Notes under the pieces: model-generated
Databases searched by the model: none
What the model saw: only the letters and a program-made list of their open reading frames with translations
Told to the model about the DNA's origin: nothing
Program-made: the position numbers and the translations under genes
Part shown: positions 8,688 through 17,581 of the stretch, one piece after another
How the letters are laid out: each line of letters opens with the position of its first letter
Numbering within the stretch: position 1 is the stretch's first letter
Assembly: GCF_900169065.1 (NCBI RefSeq)
Contig: NZ_FXZB01000008.1
Span: forward strand, 62,001-126,000
Source: Brevibacterium aurantiacum
GTDB taxonomy: Bacteria > Actinomycetota > Actinomycetes > Actinomycetales > Brevibacteriaceae
DNA: 64,000 bases
Direction of reading: 5' to 3'

Positions 8688-9560
8688 ATGACGACGTTGC
8701 ACGCCTCCGGCCTGCACCTGGGATACGAGCGCACACCGGTCGTCCATGACGTGTCGCTGACCATCGCCCCTGGGCGCGTCACCGCACTCATCGGCCCCAA
8801 CGGCAGCGGCAAATCGACCGTGCTGCGATCCCTGGCACGTCTGCACCCGATCGGCTCCGGTGACGTCACCATCAGAACCACAGGATCGGCCGCCCCGGCC
8901 AACCCGGCCGCCCCGGCCGCCCCGGCCACCTCGACCAGAGCACTGTCGGCACGCGAGTTCGCCCGCACGGTCACTCTGCTCTCCCAGTCGCGGCCGCATC
9001 CTTCAGGGCTGAGCGTGCGCGAGATCGTCGCCTACGGCCGTCATCCGCACCGTCGCCGGTTCGCCTCACTCACCGACTCCGACAGGGCAGCGATCGACAA
9101 GGCCCTGGAACTGACTGGAACCGCGCGAATGGCCGACCGCTCCGTCGACCAGCTCTCCGGCGGCGAACTCCAGCGCGTGTGGTTGGCCACCTGCCTGGCC
9201 CAGGAGACTGGGGTCCTGCTGCTCGACGAGCCCACGAATCACCTGGATCTGCGCTACCAGGTGGAAATCCTCGACCTCATGCGCGATCTGGCCGACGACC
9301 ACGGAACGGCGGTCGGAGTCGTCCTCCACGACCTCAACCACGCGGCCGCCGTGGCCGACGACATCGTCCTGCTCAGCCAGGGCCGGATCCGATCAGCAGG
9401 CACCTGCGAAGAGGTCTTCACCGCCGAGGTGCTCACCGAGGTCTACGGGCTCCCCATCACCACGCGCCTGGACGACGACACCGGAATTGTCCGGATCGAG
9501 GCGCTGCCCCGCCGTCGTCGCCCTGCCCGTGCCACCGCGCAACTTGCGCGAGCGGTCTGA
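8688..9560 (+). CDS. Iron-siderophore ABC transporter ATP-binding protein (FecE/FepC type)
   Basis: An ABC ATPase of about 290 residues with Walker A GPNGSGKST (36-44), signature LSGGELQRVW, and Walker B LLLDEPTNHLD followed by an H-loop (VLHDLNH). Start 8688 is preferred over the in-frame ATG at 8643 because the iron box abuts 8643 and the family usually starts a few residues before the first strand; this is not certain. Between Walker A and the Q-loop there is an Ala/Pro-rich insertion (repeats of PAAPA, bases about 8885-8932) built from a tandem CCCCGGCCG unit, not usual for the family. It is the first gene of an iron-regulated operon with a binding protein and a fused permease. Confidence 0.9.
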   Translation: MTTLHASGLHLGYERTPVVHDVSLTIAPGRVTALIGPNGSGKSTVLRSLARLHPIGSGDVTIRTTGSAAPANPAAPAAPATSTRALSAREFARTVTLLSQSRPHPSGLSVREIVAYGRHPHRRRFASLTDSDRAAIDKALELTGTARMADRSVDQLSGGELQRVWLATCLAQETGVLLLDEPTNHLDLRYQVEILDLMRDLADDHGTAVGVVLHDLNHAAAVADDIVLLSQGRIRSAGTCEEVFTAEVLTEVYGLPITTRLDDDTGIVRIEALPRRRRPARATAQLARAV

Positions 9561-9569
9561 CCGCTCGCG
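9547..9569 (+). other. Intercistronic hairpin over the ATPase stop codon
   Basis: Perfect 9-base arms CGCGAGCGG and CCGCTCGCG with the loop TCTGA containing the TGA stop. It could stabilise or attenuate the message between the ATPase and the more strongly needed binding protein. No T-run follows, so complete termination is unlikely. Confidence 0.5.
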
Positions 9570-9676
9570 GCCACCAGGAACGGCCCACCGGCCGACAGCT
9601 GCCACCGAGCACCACACTCGTCACCACCCAGCACCACCGCCATCATCACTGTCGAACTCATGCTCAGAAAGAAGCC

Positions 9677-10738
9677 ATGTCCCTTTCCACACTGCCCCGG
9701 ACTCGTCCGCGCAAGCCGCTGCTCGTCCTCGCCTCCGTCTCTGCCGTCTGCGCCCTCGCCCTGTCGGCGTGCGGCACCACCTCCACCGATGCCTCGGCGA
9801 AGGAGGACACATCGACATCAACCTCCGGCGACTGCGCCGAAGACTCGAGCACCACCTCGGCGGATCCGGTCTCCGTCAAAGATGACACCGGACATTCCAT
9901 CGAACTCGACTCCCCCGCAGACACAGTCGTCTCACTCGAATGGCAGTACACCGAGGACCTGCTCTCCCTGTGCGTCGATCCGGCTGCAGTGGCGGATGCA
10001 CAGGGCTTCACCACCTGGGACACGGCGGAGAAGCTGCCCGAGGACACCACGGACGTCGGCACCCGCCAGGAACCCAACGTGGAATCGATCCTCTCGGCCA
10101 ACCCCGATCTCGTCATCATCGAGACGACTTCCCGCGATGACAAGATCGTCGGGCAGCTCGAGGACCAGGGCATCCCCGTGATGGCGATGACCGGAGCCGA
10201 CGGCAAGGATCCGATCGGATATATGAAGGACACCTTCTCCACCCTCGCCGAGGTGACCGGCCGCGGCGAGCGCGCCGACAGTGTCCTCGACGACTTCGAT
10301 GCCAAGGTCGAGGAGTCGAAGAAGGCGATCGAATCCGCCGACCTCGAGACTGAGGAATTCGTCTACTTCGACGGTTGGGTCAACGGCTCGAACGTGGCGC
10401 TGCGTCCCTTCGGTCAGGGATCCCTCTTCGGCGAACTGGGCGAGGAGCTGGGCCTGAAGAACGTCTGGACCGGTGAAGTCGATCCGGCCTACGGTTTGGG
10501 ACAGACCGACATCGAAGGCATTTCGAAGGTCGGCGACGCGAACTTCTTCTACACCGGAACCGACGATCCCGAGTCCGAGGACTTCGTCGACCTGCTGAAG
10601 AAGAACGACATCTGGTCGAACATCCCCGCCGTCAAGGACGAGCGCACCTATGCGTTCCCCTCCGGCATCTGGACCTTCGGCGGACCCAAATCCTCCGAGC
10701 AGGCCCTCGACGCCTACGTCGACGCACTGACCAAGTAG
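9677..10738 (+). CDS. Iron-siderophore ABC transporter substrate-binding lipoprotein
   Basis: A 353-residue periplasmic-binding-protein-like lipoprotein (FepB/FecB class, two-lobe fold joined by a long helix). A basic, hydrophobic signal peptide ends in the lipobox LSAC at about residues 28-31, followed by a Ser/Thr-rich linker. The body shows the family landmarks ESILSANPDLVI and IETTSRDD. The start at 9677 is chosen for the signal peptide and an AGAAAG ribosome site. It captures ferric siderophore at the membrane surface and hands it to the permease encoded 3 bases downstream. The 116-base gap to the ATPase holds a hairpin and no separate gene. Confidence 0.92.
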   Translation: MSLSTLPRTRPRKPLLVLASVSAVCALALSACGTTSTDASAKEDTSTSTSGDCAEDSSTTSADPVSVKDDTGHSIELDSPADTVVSLEWQYTEDLLSLCVDPAAVADAQGFTTWDTAEKLPEDTTDVGTRQEPNVESILSANPDLVIIETTSRDDKIVGQLEDQGIPVMAMTGADGKDPIGYMKDTFSTLAEVTGRGERADSVLDDFDAKVEESKKAIESADLETEEFVYFDGWVNGSNVALRPFGQGSLFGELGEELGLKNVWTGEVDPAYGLGQTDIEGISKVGDANFFYTGTDDPESEDFVDLLKKNDIWSNIPAVKDERTYAFPSGIWTFGGPKSSEQALDAYVDALTK

Positions 10739-10741
10739 CCC

Positions 10742-12877
10742 ATGACCGCACCCACGACGCTGCCCACCACCTCGGCGGATGGCCCCACCGAACGGAGAGG
10801 TGCTGCCCCCGCGCGAGGAGTCGGTGCCATCGGTGCCCTCTCGGCCACCGGTGTCCTCCTCGGCCTGGTGCTCGTCCTCGCGCTGCTGTCGGCCTGGCAC
10901 ATCACGCAGGGCACCTCGGGGATCGGTTTCAAGGACCTGTTCGCGGTCCTGACCGGGACCTCCGGCTCTCCCGCCGAGGTGGGTCCGAGTGCGCGTGACA
11001 TCCTCCTCGGATCCCGGCTTCCGCGCGTGGGAGCGGGGATACTCGTCGGCGTCGCCCTCGGCGTGGCCGGAGCGCTGTTCCAGTCCTTGGCCCGCAATCC
11101 GCTGGCCTCCCCGGACACCCTTGCCGTCACGGGCGGTTCGTACTTCGCGGTCACCGTGGTCACGGCCTTCGGGCTTGCGATTCCGATGTGGGCCTCCGGA
11201 GGCGTCGCCTTCATCGGGGGTCTCCTCGCTGCGGCTCTCGTCCTCGGGCTGGCCGGTGGTGCGGCGTCGTCGACGACTCGCCTCGTGCTCGCCGGGACCG
11301 CGACGGCTCTGGCACTGCAGGCGGGGACGTCGACGCTGCTCATTCTCTTCGCCGAGGAGACGACGAGTCTCTATTCCTGGGGATCGGGCACCCTCAACCA
11401 ACTCGATGGGACAGCGGCGGTCCGCAGCATTCCCGTCATCGTCATCATCATCGCCGCCGCCATCGCCCTCTCACGACGACTGGATCTGCTCAGCCTCGGC
11501 GATGATGCCGCTTCTGTCCTCGGTGTGCCGATCCGCTCCACCCGGGCAGTCGGGATTCTGCTCGCTGTCATCCTCACCGCCACGGCCGTGACCCTGGCGG
11601 GGCCGATCGGGTTCGTGGGGCTCTGCGCTCCGGTCATCGCCCGACTGCTCGCCCGCCTGATCCCGGTGCTGGGCAAGCATGCGGTGCTGATTCCGGCCAC
11701 GGCCCTCATCGGCGCGATCATCGTCATCCTCGCCGATGCGCTGCTGCGTGCCATCGTCGGAGCCACCGAGGCGATCACCCTGCCCTCGGGTGTGACGACG
11801 ACGGTCCTCGGTGCAGTCGTCCTGGTTCTGCTGGCGCGGTCCATGCGGTCTTCGGGGCCCACGCAGGCGACTTCGGCTGCTCGGTCGCGTGCGCACGGAC
11901 CTCGTCGCGCCGCGCTCATCATCGCGTTCGCCTCGGTGCTGCTGATCGTCGTGGCGATCCTCGGCCTGCTCACGGGTGAACGGTTCTACCTCCTCGGCGA
12001 TGTCGTGCTGTGGGCCCAGGACCAGGCGGCACCTGTCATCTCCTTCGCCTTCGACTCCCGGGCCCCGCGTGTGGCCGCAGCGCTGGCGGCTGGTGCTGCA
12101 CTCGGGTTGTCGGGAACGTTCGTCCAAGCCAGCGCCCGCAACCCGCTGGCCGAACCGGGCCTGCTGGGCATCACCGGCGGTGCCGGGCTGGGCGCAGTTA
12201 TCGTCGTCACCCTGGTTCCAGGAGCCACCGTCGTCCTCATCTCGAGCGTCGGGGTCCTCGGTGCTCTCCTCGCATTCGCCCTCGTCTACGGTCTCTCGTG
12301 GCGCGGTGGGATGAACACCGACCGTCTCGTGCTCATCGGCATCGGCATGTGGTTCGGCTTCACCGCGCTGACCACTCTGTTCCTCATCCGCGCGAACCCG
12401 TGGGACACACCGGCCCTGTTCACCTGGCTCTCCGGTTCCACATACGGTCGAGTCTGGGCCGATGTCGCACCCGTGACCCTCGTCCTGCTGGCCGCGATCC
12501 CACTGGCCATCGTGTGGACGCGTGAGCTGGATCTGCTGGCCCTCGACGACGATACGCCGAGGCTGGTCGGAGTCCCGCGTGAGCCTGTCCGTCTGGGTGT
12601 GCTCATCACCGCCGCAGTGCTCGCCGCAGTCAGTGTCTCCGCGGTCGGCGTAGTCGGATTCATCGGTCTTGTCGCCCCACACGCCGCCCGAGTGCTGGTC
12701 GGCAGCCAACATGCCCGTGTGATCCCGACGGCCATGCTCCTCGGCGCGTTGGGTCTCGTCGTCGCCGATGCCGCGGGCCGCACGATCATCGCACCTGCGC
12801 AGATCCCTGCCGGCCTCATCGTCGCGCTCATCGGCGCCCCGTACTTCGTATACCTGCTGGCGCGCTCGCGGGCCTGA
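10742..12877 (+). CDS. Fused double-domain iron-siderophore ABC permease (FecCD/FhuB type)
   Basis: A 711-residue membrane protein made of two BtuC/FecCD permease halves (about residues 30-360 and 385-711). Each half repeats the family pattern: a short motif with LPR or APR before a glycine-rich helix (GAALGLSG in the second), ARNPLA, and the GPIGFVGL or VVGFIGLV region before the coupling helix. Most actinobacterial siderophore systems use two separate permease genes; here both halves are in one polypeptide, as in FhuB. The start is 3 bases after the binding-protein stop. With the upstream ATPase and lipoprotein the importer is complete. Confidence 0.92.
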   Translation: MTAPTTLPTTSADGPTERRGAAPARGVGAIGALSATGVLLGLVLVLALLSAWHITQGTSGIGFKDLFAVLTGTSGSPAEVGPSARDILLGSRLPRVGAGILVGVALGVAGALFQSLARNPLASPDTLAVTGGSYFAVTVVTAFGLAIPMWASGGVAFIGGLLAAALVLGLAGGAASSTTRLVLAGTATALALQAGTSTLLILFAEETTSLYSWGSGTLNQLDGTAAVRSIPVIVIIIAAAIALSRRLDLLSLGDDAASVLGVPIRSTRAVGILLAVILTATAVTLAGPIGFVGLCAPVIARLLARLIPVLGKHAVLIPATALIGAIIVILADALLRAIVGATEAITLPSGVTTTVLGAVVLVLLARSMRSSGPTQATSAARSRAHGPRRAALIIAFASVLLIVVAILGLLTGERFYLLGDVVLWAQDQAAPVISFAFDSRAPRVAAALAAGAALGLSGTFVQASARNPLAEPGLLGITGGAGLGAVIVVTLVPGATVVLISSVGVLGALLAFALVYGLSWRGGMNTDRLVLIGIGMWFGFTALTTLFLIRANPWDTPALFTWLSGSTYGRVWADVAPVTLVLLAAIPLAIVWTRELDLLALDDDTPRLVGVPREPVRLGVLITAAVLAAVSVSAVGVVGFIGLVAPHAARVLVGSQHARVIPTAMLLGALGLVVADAAGRTIIAPAQIPAGLIVALIGAPYFVYLLARSRA

Positions 12878-12922
12878 GTGGCAGGGGGCGCTGCGGCGGT
12901 GCGGCGGTGCGCTTGCCGGCAT

Positions 12923-12983
12923 CCGCTTGCCAAACGTGTGGGAGTAGAGCACACATGACGCACCTGTGCATGTTTGGCACGCG
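12923..12983. repeat. Palindromic intergenic repeat, copy 2
   Basis: A 61-base element with arms TGCCAAACGTGTG and GTGCATGTTTGGCA and the core GCACACATGACGCACC, matching the element at 8427-8488 over its whole length with scattered differences. It lies just after the fused permease. The rest of 12878-13207 holds a hairpin and a promoter for the next operon. Confidence 0.75.
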
Positions 12984-13107
12984 AATACCTCAAGGCGCTC
13001 CGCAGGGTTCCCCAACGGGAATTGCCAGTTGCCTCAATAGTGGCTGCGGCGGACTCGGGGTCGCTCCCACCAGAGGCAAGGCTCCCACCTGGTGAGACAT
13101 TGGCAGA

Positions 13108-13141
13108 ATGCCACACCGGAAAACACTCAGCGTTGTGGCAT
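13108..13141. repeat. Inverted repeat upstream of peptide transporter promoter
   Basis: Arms ATGCCACA and TGTGGCAT, perfect over 8 bases, separated by 18 bases and placed just before a -35-like hexamer. It could be an operator or a weak hairpin terminator; no regulator is assigned. Confidence 0.4.
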
Positions 13142-13147
13142 GGCTGA

Positions 13148-13176
13148 TTGAACGGACGCTGATTGGGACTTAGTGT
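13148..13176 (+). promoter_or_regulatory. Putative sigma-70-type promoter of peptide transporter operon
   Basis: TTGAAC, a 17-base spacer and TAGTGT, about 30 bases before the binding-protein start codon. Spacing is ideal, and each hexamer matches the consensus at four of six positions. Confidence 0.4.
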
Positions 13177-13207
13177 GATCTGCAACACCTACTGTAAGGA
13201 CGATCAC

Positions 13208-14779
13208 ATGAAGATCCGCCTCCCCCGCCGAGCGCTCGCGATCGGTTCTGCCCTTGCTCTCACATTCGGTCTGGCCGCATGCAGCGGAGGAGACTCGGAA
13301 GGCGGAGCGGCGGGTGACGCAATCGTCGCTGAGACCGCCTTCAACCTCAAGACGATCGATCCCCACCGCCAGTTCGAGTTCACCGGCTCGACGATCGACA
13401 ATGCGATCTATCAGACGGCCCTCGAATTCGAAGACGGCGACCTGACCAAACCCACCGACGGCCTGTGCTCGTACGAGATGTCGGACAACGACAAGAAGAT
13501 GACCCTGACGCTCAAGCAGAAGGACGCGAAATTCTCCAACGGAGATCCCGTCACAGTCGACGACATCGTCTTCTCCTTCAAACGCCTGCAGGGCATCGAA
13601 GGCAACCCGTCCTTCTTCCTCGACGGCGTCACGGTGAAGAAGGTCGACGATGAGACCATCGAACTGATCAGCAAAAACCCCAACCCTGCGCTCCCCTACA
13701 TTCTGCCCAACTCCTCGATCGGCATCGTGAACTCCAAGGTCGTCAAGGACAACGAGGGCACCACCGATGAAAACGACGGCGCCGAGCAGTTCCTCAACCA
13801 GAACTCACAGGGATCGGGCCCGTACAAGGTCGAGACCTACGACGCCGACAGCAAGGTCGTGCTCACGGCCAACGAGCACTACAACGGCGCGGCGCCGAAA
13901 TTCTCCAAGGTCGTCCTGCGCAATGTCTCCGCCGAAACTCAGGTGACCGACATCCAATCGGGCCAGGCAGACGTGTCCTTCGATCTCAGCTCGGACCAGG
14001 TGGAGACCCTCGACAAGAACGCGGTCCAGATCTCGTCCCTGCCGTCGACGCGCAGCATCTACATCTTCAACAACACCGATGAGGAGATCGGCGGTCCCAC
14101 GGCCGATCCCAACTTCAGGAAGGCCGTCGCCTCGGCGCTGGACTACGACAAGATCCTCGACCTGGCCGGTGAGAACGGCCAGCGCATGGCCAGCCCGGTT
14201 CCGAATGAGTTCAACGGCGCCGTGCCCAAGGACCAAGCACCGGACCGTGACCTGGACAAGACGAAGAAGCTGTTGGACAAGGCCGGCTACGACGGTGAGG
14301 CCGTGCCCTTCCACTACGCCAGCGATCAGGCGGTCAACGGCATGGACATCGCACAGTTGGCGCAGACGATTCAGGCCCAGCTCAAAGAGGCAGGCATCAA
14401 GCTCTCACTGAAACCGGCACCGAGCGCCACACAGCTCGACGGCTTCCGCGCTGCAGAGCAGCCCATGGGAATCGGCACCTGGGGCGCCGACTACCCGGAC
14501 CCATCGAACTACAACGTCTTCGTTCCCGGAGGCAGCGTCGCCGAGCGTGTCAATTGGGCCGAGGGAGACAGTACCGAGATCGACGAACTGGCCGCGGCCG
14601 CCACCAAGGCCGAAGGCGATGACCGCAGTCCCGCCTACGCGAAGCTGTTCCAGGCGACCACGGAGACCGGCATCTGGGTGCCCCTGGTCCAGCCGGTGAG
14701 CACGGTGGTCGTGAGCAATCGCATCGAATCGTATGTCTCCAATGCCGACGTCACATTCGACTTCGCGAAAGCTGAGTGA
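13208..14779 (+). CDS. Peptide ABC transporter substrate-binding lipoprotein (family 5)
   Basis: A 523-residue extracellular solute-binding protein of the DppA/OppA family. The start at 13208 follows an AAGGAC ribosome site and gives a clear lipoprotein signal with lipobox LAAC (about residues 23-26); the in-frame upstream codons do not look like a signal. The body has the usual N-terminal IDPHRQFEF region and FSNGDPVTVDDIVFSF, a strongly conserved block of this family. It is the first gene of a long operon (two permeases, two ATPases, a beta-aspartyl peptidase and an NhaC antiporter), which suggests uptake of dipeptides, possibly isoaspartyl peptides. Confidence 0.92.
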   Translation: MKIRLPRRALAIGSALALTFGLAACSGGDSEGGAAGDAIVAETAFNLKTIDPHRQFEFTGSTIDNAIYQTALEFEDGDLTKPTDGLCSYEMSDNDKKMTLTLKQKDAKFSNGDPVTVDDIVFSFKRLQGIEGNPSFFLDGVTVKKVDDETIELISKNPNPALPYILPNSSIGIVNSKVVKDNEGTTDENDGAEQFLNQNSQGSGPYKVETYDADSKVVLTANEHYNGAAPKFSKVVLRNVSAETQVTDIQSGQADVSFDLSSDQVETLDKNAVQISSLPSTRSIYIFNNTDEEIGGPTADPNFRKAVASALDYDKILDLAGENGQRMASPVPNEFNGAVPKDQAPDRDLDKTKKLLDKAGYDGEAVPFHYASDQAVNGMDIAQLAQTIQAQLKEAGIKLSLKPAPSATQLDGFRAAEQPMGIGTWGADYPDPSNYNVFVPGGSVAERVNWAEGDSTEIDELAAAATKAEGDDRSPAYAKLFQATTETGIWVPLVQPVSTVVVSNRIESYVSNADVTFDFAKAE

Positions 14780-14781
14780 GG

Positions 14782-15852
14782 ATGTCGGTTTCGGCCACCG
14801 ATCAGCAGAAGAACCTCAGGCCACCGAAGATCCACCCGCTCCTGCGCTTCATCCTGGTGCGGATCGGAATCAGCATCCTCCTGATCTGGGGCGTGACCGT
14901 CGTGACGTTCCTGATGACGAACCTGGTTCCGACAGACCCGGTCGCCGCCATCCTGGGAGATCGTGCCGCCGCGGACCCTGAAATCGTCGCCCAGACACGT
15001 GAGCGACTCGGATTGGATCAGCCGCTGATCGTCCAATACTTCACCTATCTGGGCAATCTGCTCCAGGGTGACCTGGGTGTGTCCAACCAGACGCGGGTTC
15101 CGGTACTGGAGTCGATCGGTCAGGTTTTCCCCGCATCGATCGAACTCGGCATCGGAGCGATCCTCCTGTCCGTCATCATCGGCCTGCTGCTGGGACTGCT
15201 CAGTGCGCTCAAGCAGAACACGATCGTCGACCACGCCATCCGGACACTGAGCCTGATCGGCATCTCGGCACCGACGTTCTGGATCGCAGCGGTCGGCTAC
15301 TTCGTCTTCTTCTTCAAACTCAGGGTCGTCGGCGGGGCCGGTCGGCTCGACCCCTGGATGACGCCGCCTCCCAGGGTGACGGGCCTGTACACGGTCGATT
15401 CCCTCCTGGCAGGTCAGATGGCCACCTTCACCAATGCGCTCGGACATCTGATCCTCCCCTCCTGTGTCCTGGCGCTGTTCACGATCGGACTGCTGACGCG
15501 GTTCAGCCGCTCGAGCGTGCTCGACATCATCAAACTCGACTACGTCACGGCGGCCAGGGCGAAGGGGCTGGCCCCACGGACGGTCGTCTTCAAGTACATC
15601 TTCCGCGGCGCTCTGGTTCCGATCATCACGGTCGTGGGTCTGGCCTTCGGGTCGCTGTTGTCCGGGGCGGTGCTCACGGAGACCGTCTTCGCCTGGAACG
15701 GCCTCGGGCAGTATGCCTACCGCGGCGCGACGACTCTCGACCTGCCCGTCATCATGGGTGTCGGTCTGGTCATCGGAATCGTGTACATCATCGTCAATTT
15801 CGTCGTCGACCTGATCTACGGCTTCGTGGATCCGAGAGTGAGGGTGCGATGA
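14782..15852 (+). CDS. Peptide ABC transporter permease (DppB type)
   Basis: A 356-residue inner-membrane permease with about six helices. The first transmembrane segment is followed by the usual soluble loop (LGLDQPLIVQY), and the coupling-helix region ARAKGLAPRTVVFKYI is the family EAA motif. An overlapping GTG at 14776 could also start translation; the ATG at 14782, preceded by GTGAGG, is preferred. The stop overlaps the next permease start (ATGA). It forms the heterodimeric channel with that gene. Confidence 0.9.
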   Translation: MSVSATDQQKNLRPPKIHPLLRFILVRIGISILLIWGVTVVTFLMTNLVPTDPVAAILGDRAAADPEIVAQTRERLGLDQPLIVQYFTYLGNLLQGDLGVSNQTRVPVLESIGQVFPASIELGIGAILLSVIIGLLLGLLSALKQNTIVDHAIRTLSLIGISAPTFWIAAVGYFVFFFKLRVVGGAGRLDPWMTPPPRVTGLYTVDSLLAGQMATFTNALGHLILPSCVLALFTIGLLTRFSRSSVLDIIKLDYVTAARAKGLAPRTVVFKYIFRGALVPIITVVGLAFGSLLSGAVLTETVFAWNGLGQYAYRGATTLDLPVIMGVGLVIGIVYIIVNFVVDLIYGFVDPRVRVR

Positions 15853-16790
15853 GCATCAGTTCGCCCAAACAGCCACCGACGAATCCCGATTCCACCGGCG
15901 CCGAGGCTCTCGATCGCAATCCCGTCGACGCCGGTATCAAACGGTGGAGACTGAGATTCCCGAAGGCACTGCGCTCGCCACTCGGCTTCGTCGGGGCCGC
16001 CATCCTGCTCATCTGGCTGCTCGTGGCCCTCTTCGCCCCGCTGCTGGCGCCCTTCGACCCGCTGGCCCAGAACTTCGGCCGCCTGGTTGCCCCCGATGGC
16101 CAGAACATACTCGGCACCGACACCCTCGGACGCGATGTCTTCTCCCGCATAGTCGTGGCCGCGCGCACGACTCTCCCGGCAGCCGTCTTCGTCGTCCTCT
16201 GCTCCGCGGTGATGGGGTCCGTGCTCGGTGCCATCGCCGGCTACTTCGGACGGTTCGTCGATGAGATCATCATGCGCATCGCCGATCTCGTCTTCGCCTT
16301 CCCCACGATCATCCTCGCCATGGTGATCGCAGCGGCGTTGGGCCCCGGGCTGAAGAATGCGATCATCGCCATCCTCCTCGTGTCGTGGCCCTCCTATGCA
16401 CGCGTCACCAGGTCACTGGTGATGACGGCCCGGAGCAGCGAATACGTCATCGCCGGTCGCCTGCTCGGCTTCAGCGCCGGCAAGTCGCTGCTGCGTGAGA
16501 TCGCCCCCAACGTCGTCTCGCCCATCGTCGTCCTGGCCACCTTGGACGTGGGCACCGCGATCCTGACGATGGCCGGACTGTCGTTCCTGTCCCTGGGCGT
16601 GGTTCCTCCGACTCCCGATTGGGGCGCCATGATCAGTGAAGGCGTCTCCCAGTTCTCCGCATGGTGGATCGCGTTCTTCCCCGGCCTGTGCATCCTCACA
16701 ATCGTCGTGGCATTCAATTTCATCGGAGACAGTCTGCGAGACACCCTCGATCCGCACACCGCGCAGGAAGTGGGAGAGACAACGAAATGA
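15849..16790 (+). CDS. Peptide ABC transporter permease (DppC type)
   Basis: A 313-residue permease. A soluble N-terminus is followed by one helix, the loop with LGTDTLGRDVFSRI (highly typical of DppC), then further helices with the coupling segment around SSEYVIAGRLLGFSAGK. It overlaps both neighbours by 4 bases, so the transporter subunits are translationally coupled. It works with the DppB-type partner and two ATPases as a dipeptide/oligopeptide importer. Confidence 0.9.
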   Translation: MSISSPKQPPTNPDSTGAEALDRNPVDAGIKRWRLRFPKALRSPLGFVGAAILLIWLLVALFAPLLAPFDPLAQNFGRLVAPDGQNILGTDTLGRDVFSRIVVAARTTLPAAVFVVLCSAVMGSVLGAIAGYFGRFVDEIIMRIADLVFAFPTIILAMVIAAALGPGLKNAIIAILLVSWPSYARVTRSLVMTARSSEYVIAGRLLGFSAGKSLLREIAPNVVSPIVVLATLDVGTAILTMAGLSFLSLGVVPPTPDWGAMISEGVSQFSAWWIAFFPGLCILTIVVAFNFIGDSLRDTLDPHTAQEVGETTK

Positions 16791-17581
16791 GCGTCATCAG
16801 CATTCGCGATCTCAACCTGACAGTGACGACAGGGTCTGCGGAGAAGCACATTCTTCGCGATGTCTCCTTCGATCTCGAAGCCGGGAAGATCACCGGTGTC
16901 GCCGGAGCGTCGGGTTCCGGCAAGACCCAGACCGGATTGGCCATCATGGGTCTGTCACCGGATCGGTCGACATTGTCGGGCAGCATCGACTTCGCTGGCA
17001 CCGAACTCGTCGGGCTGCCGTCGAAGAAGCACAATCGACTGCGCGGTCGGCAGCTGGCGATGGTGTTCCAGGACCCGTCCTCGGCCTTCCACCCCATGCT
17101 CTCGATCGGCGACCAGATCACCGACCACCTCCGACACCACAGGAAGGTCTCGAAGAAGGAGGCCCTTCGTCAGGCGATCAGGATCCTCGGGCAGACGAAG
17201 GTGCCCCACCCGGAGGAAGCGGTCTCGAAGTACCCTCACCAGTTCTCGGGTGGGCAGCTGCAGCGCATCGCCTTCGCCTCGGCGATCATCTGCGAACCGA
17301 AGGTCCTCATCGCTGACGAACCGACGACGGCCCTCGACGTCACTGTGCAGGCAGGGATCCTGCGCCTGCTGCGTGAGCTCTGCGATGATCTCAACCTCGC
17401 CGTCCTGCTGGTCACTCACGACTTCGGGGTTCTGTCCTCGGTGGCCGACACCATCGTCGTGATGGAGAGCGGGCTGGTGGTCGAGACCGGTGATCGGGAG
17501 CCGCTGATCACAGCACCCCAGCACGAATACACCCGATCGCTCATCGAATCACTGCCCGGAGCGGAGGTCTCACCCCGATGA
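16787..17581 (+). CDS. Peptide ABC transporter ATP-binding protein (DppD type)
   Basis: A 264-residue ABC ATPase with Walker A GASGSGKT, signature FSGGQLQRI, Walker B LIADEPTTALDV and switch histidine in LVTHDFGV. The start at 16787 overlaps the permease stop as ATGA. It is shorter than many DppD proteins: the C-terminal oligopeptide-specific extension with its iron-sulfur-type cysteines is missing. Confidence 0.9.
   Translation: MSVISIRDLNLTVTTGSAEKHILRDVSFDLEAGKITGVAGASGSGKTQTGLAIMGLSPDRSTLSGSIDFAGTELVGLPSKKHNRLRGRQLAMVFQDPSSAFHPMLSIGDQITDHLRHHRKVSKKEALRQAIRILGQTKVPHPEEAVSKYPHQFSGGQLQRIAFASAIICEPKVLIADEPTTALDVTVQAGILRLLRELCDDLNLAVLLVTHDFGVLSSVADTIVVMESGLVVETGDREPLITAPQHEYTRSLIESLPGAEVSPR

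Noticed and set aside
9561..9676. A small gene between the siderophore ATPase and the binding protein
   Set aside because: No start with a ribosome site and no coding pattern; only a hairpin and a CACCAC-rich stretch.
12878..13207. Riboswitch before the peptide transporter operon
   Set aside because: Only a simple inverted repeat and a promoter are visible; the leader is too short for a known riboswitch fold.
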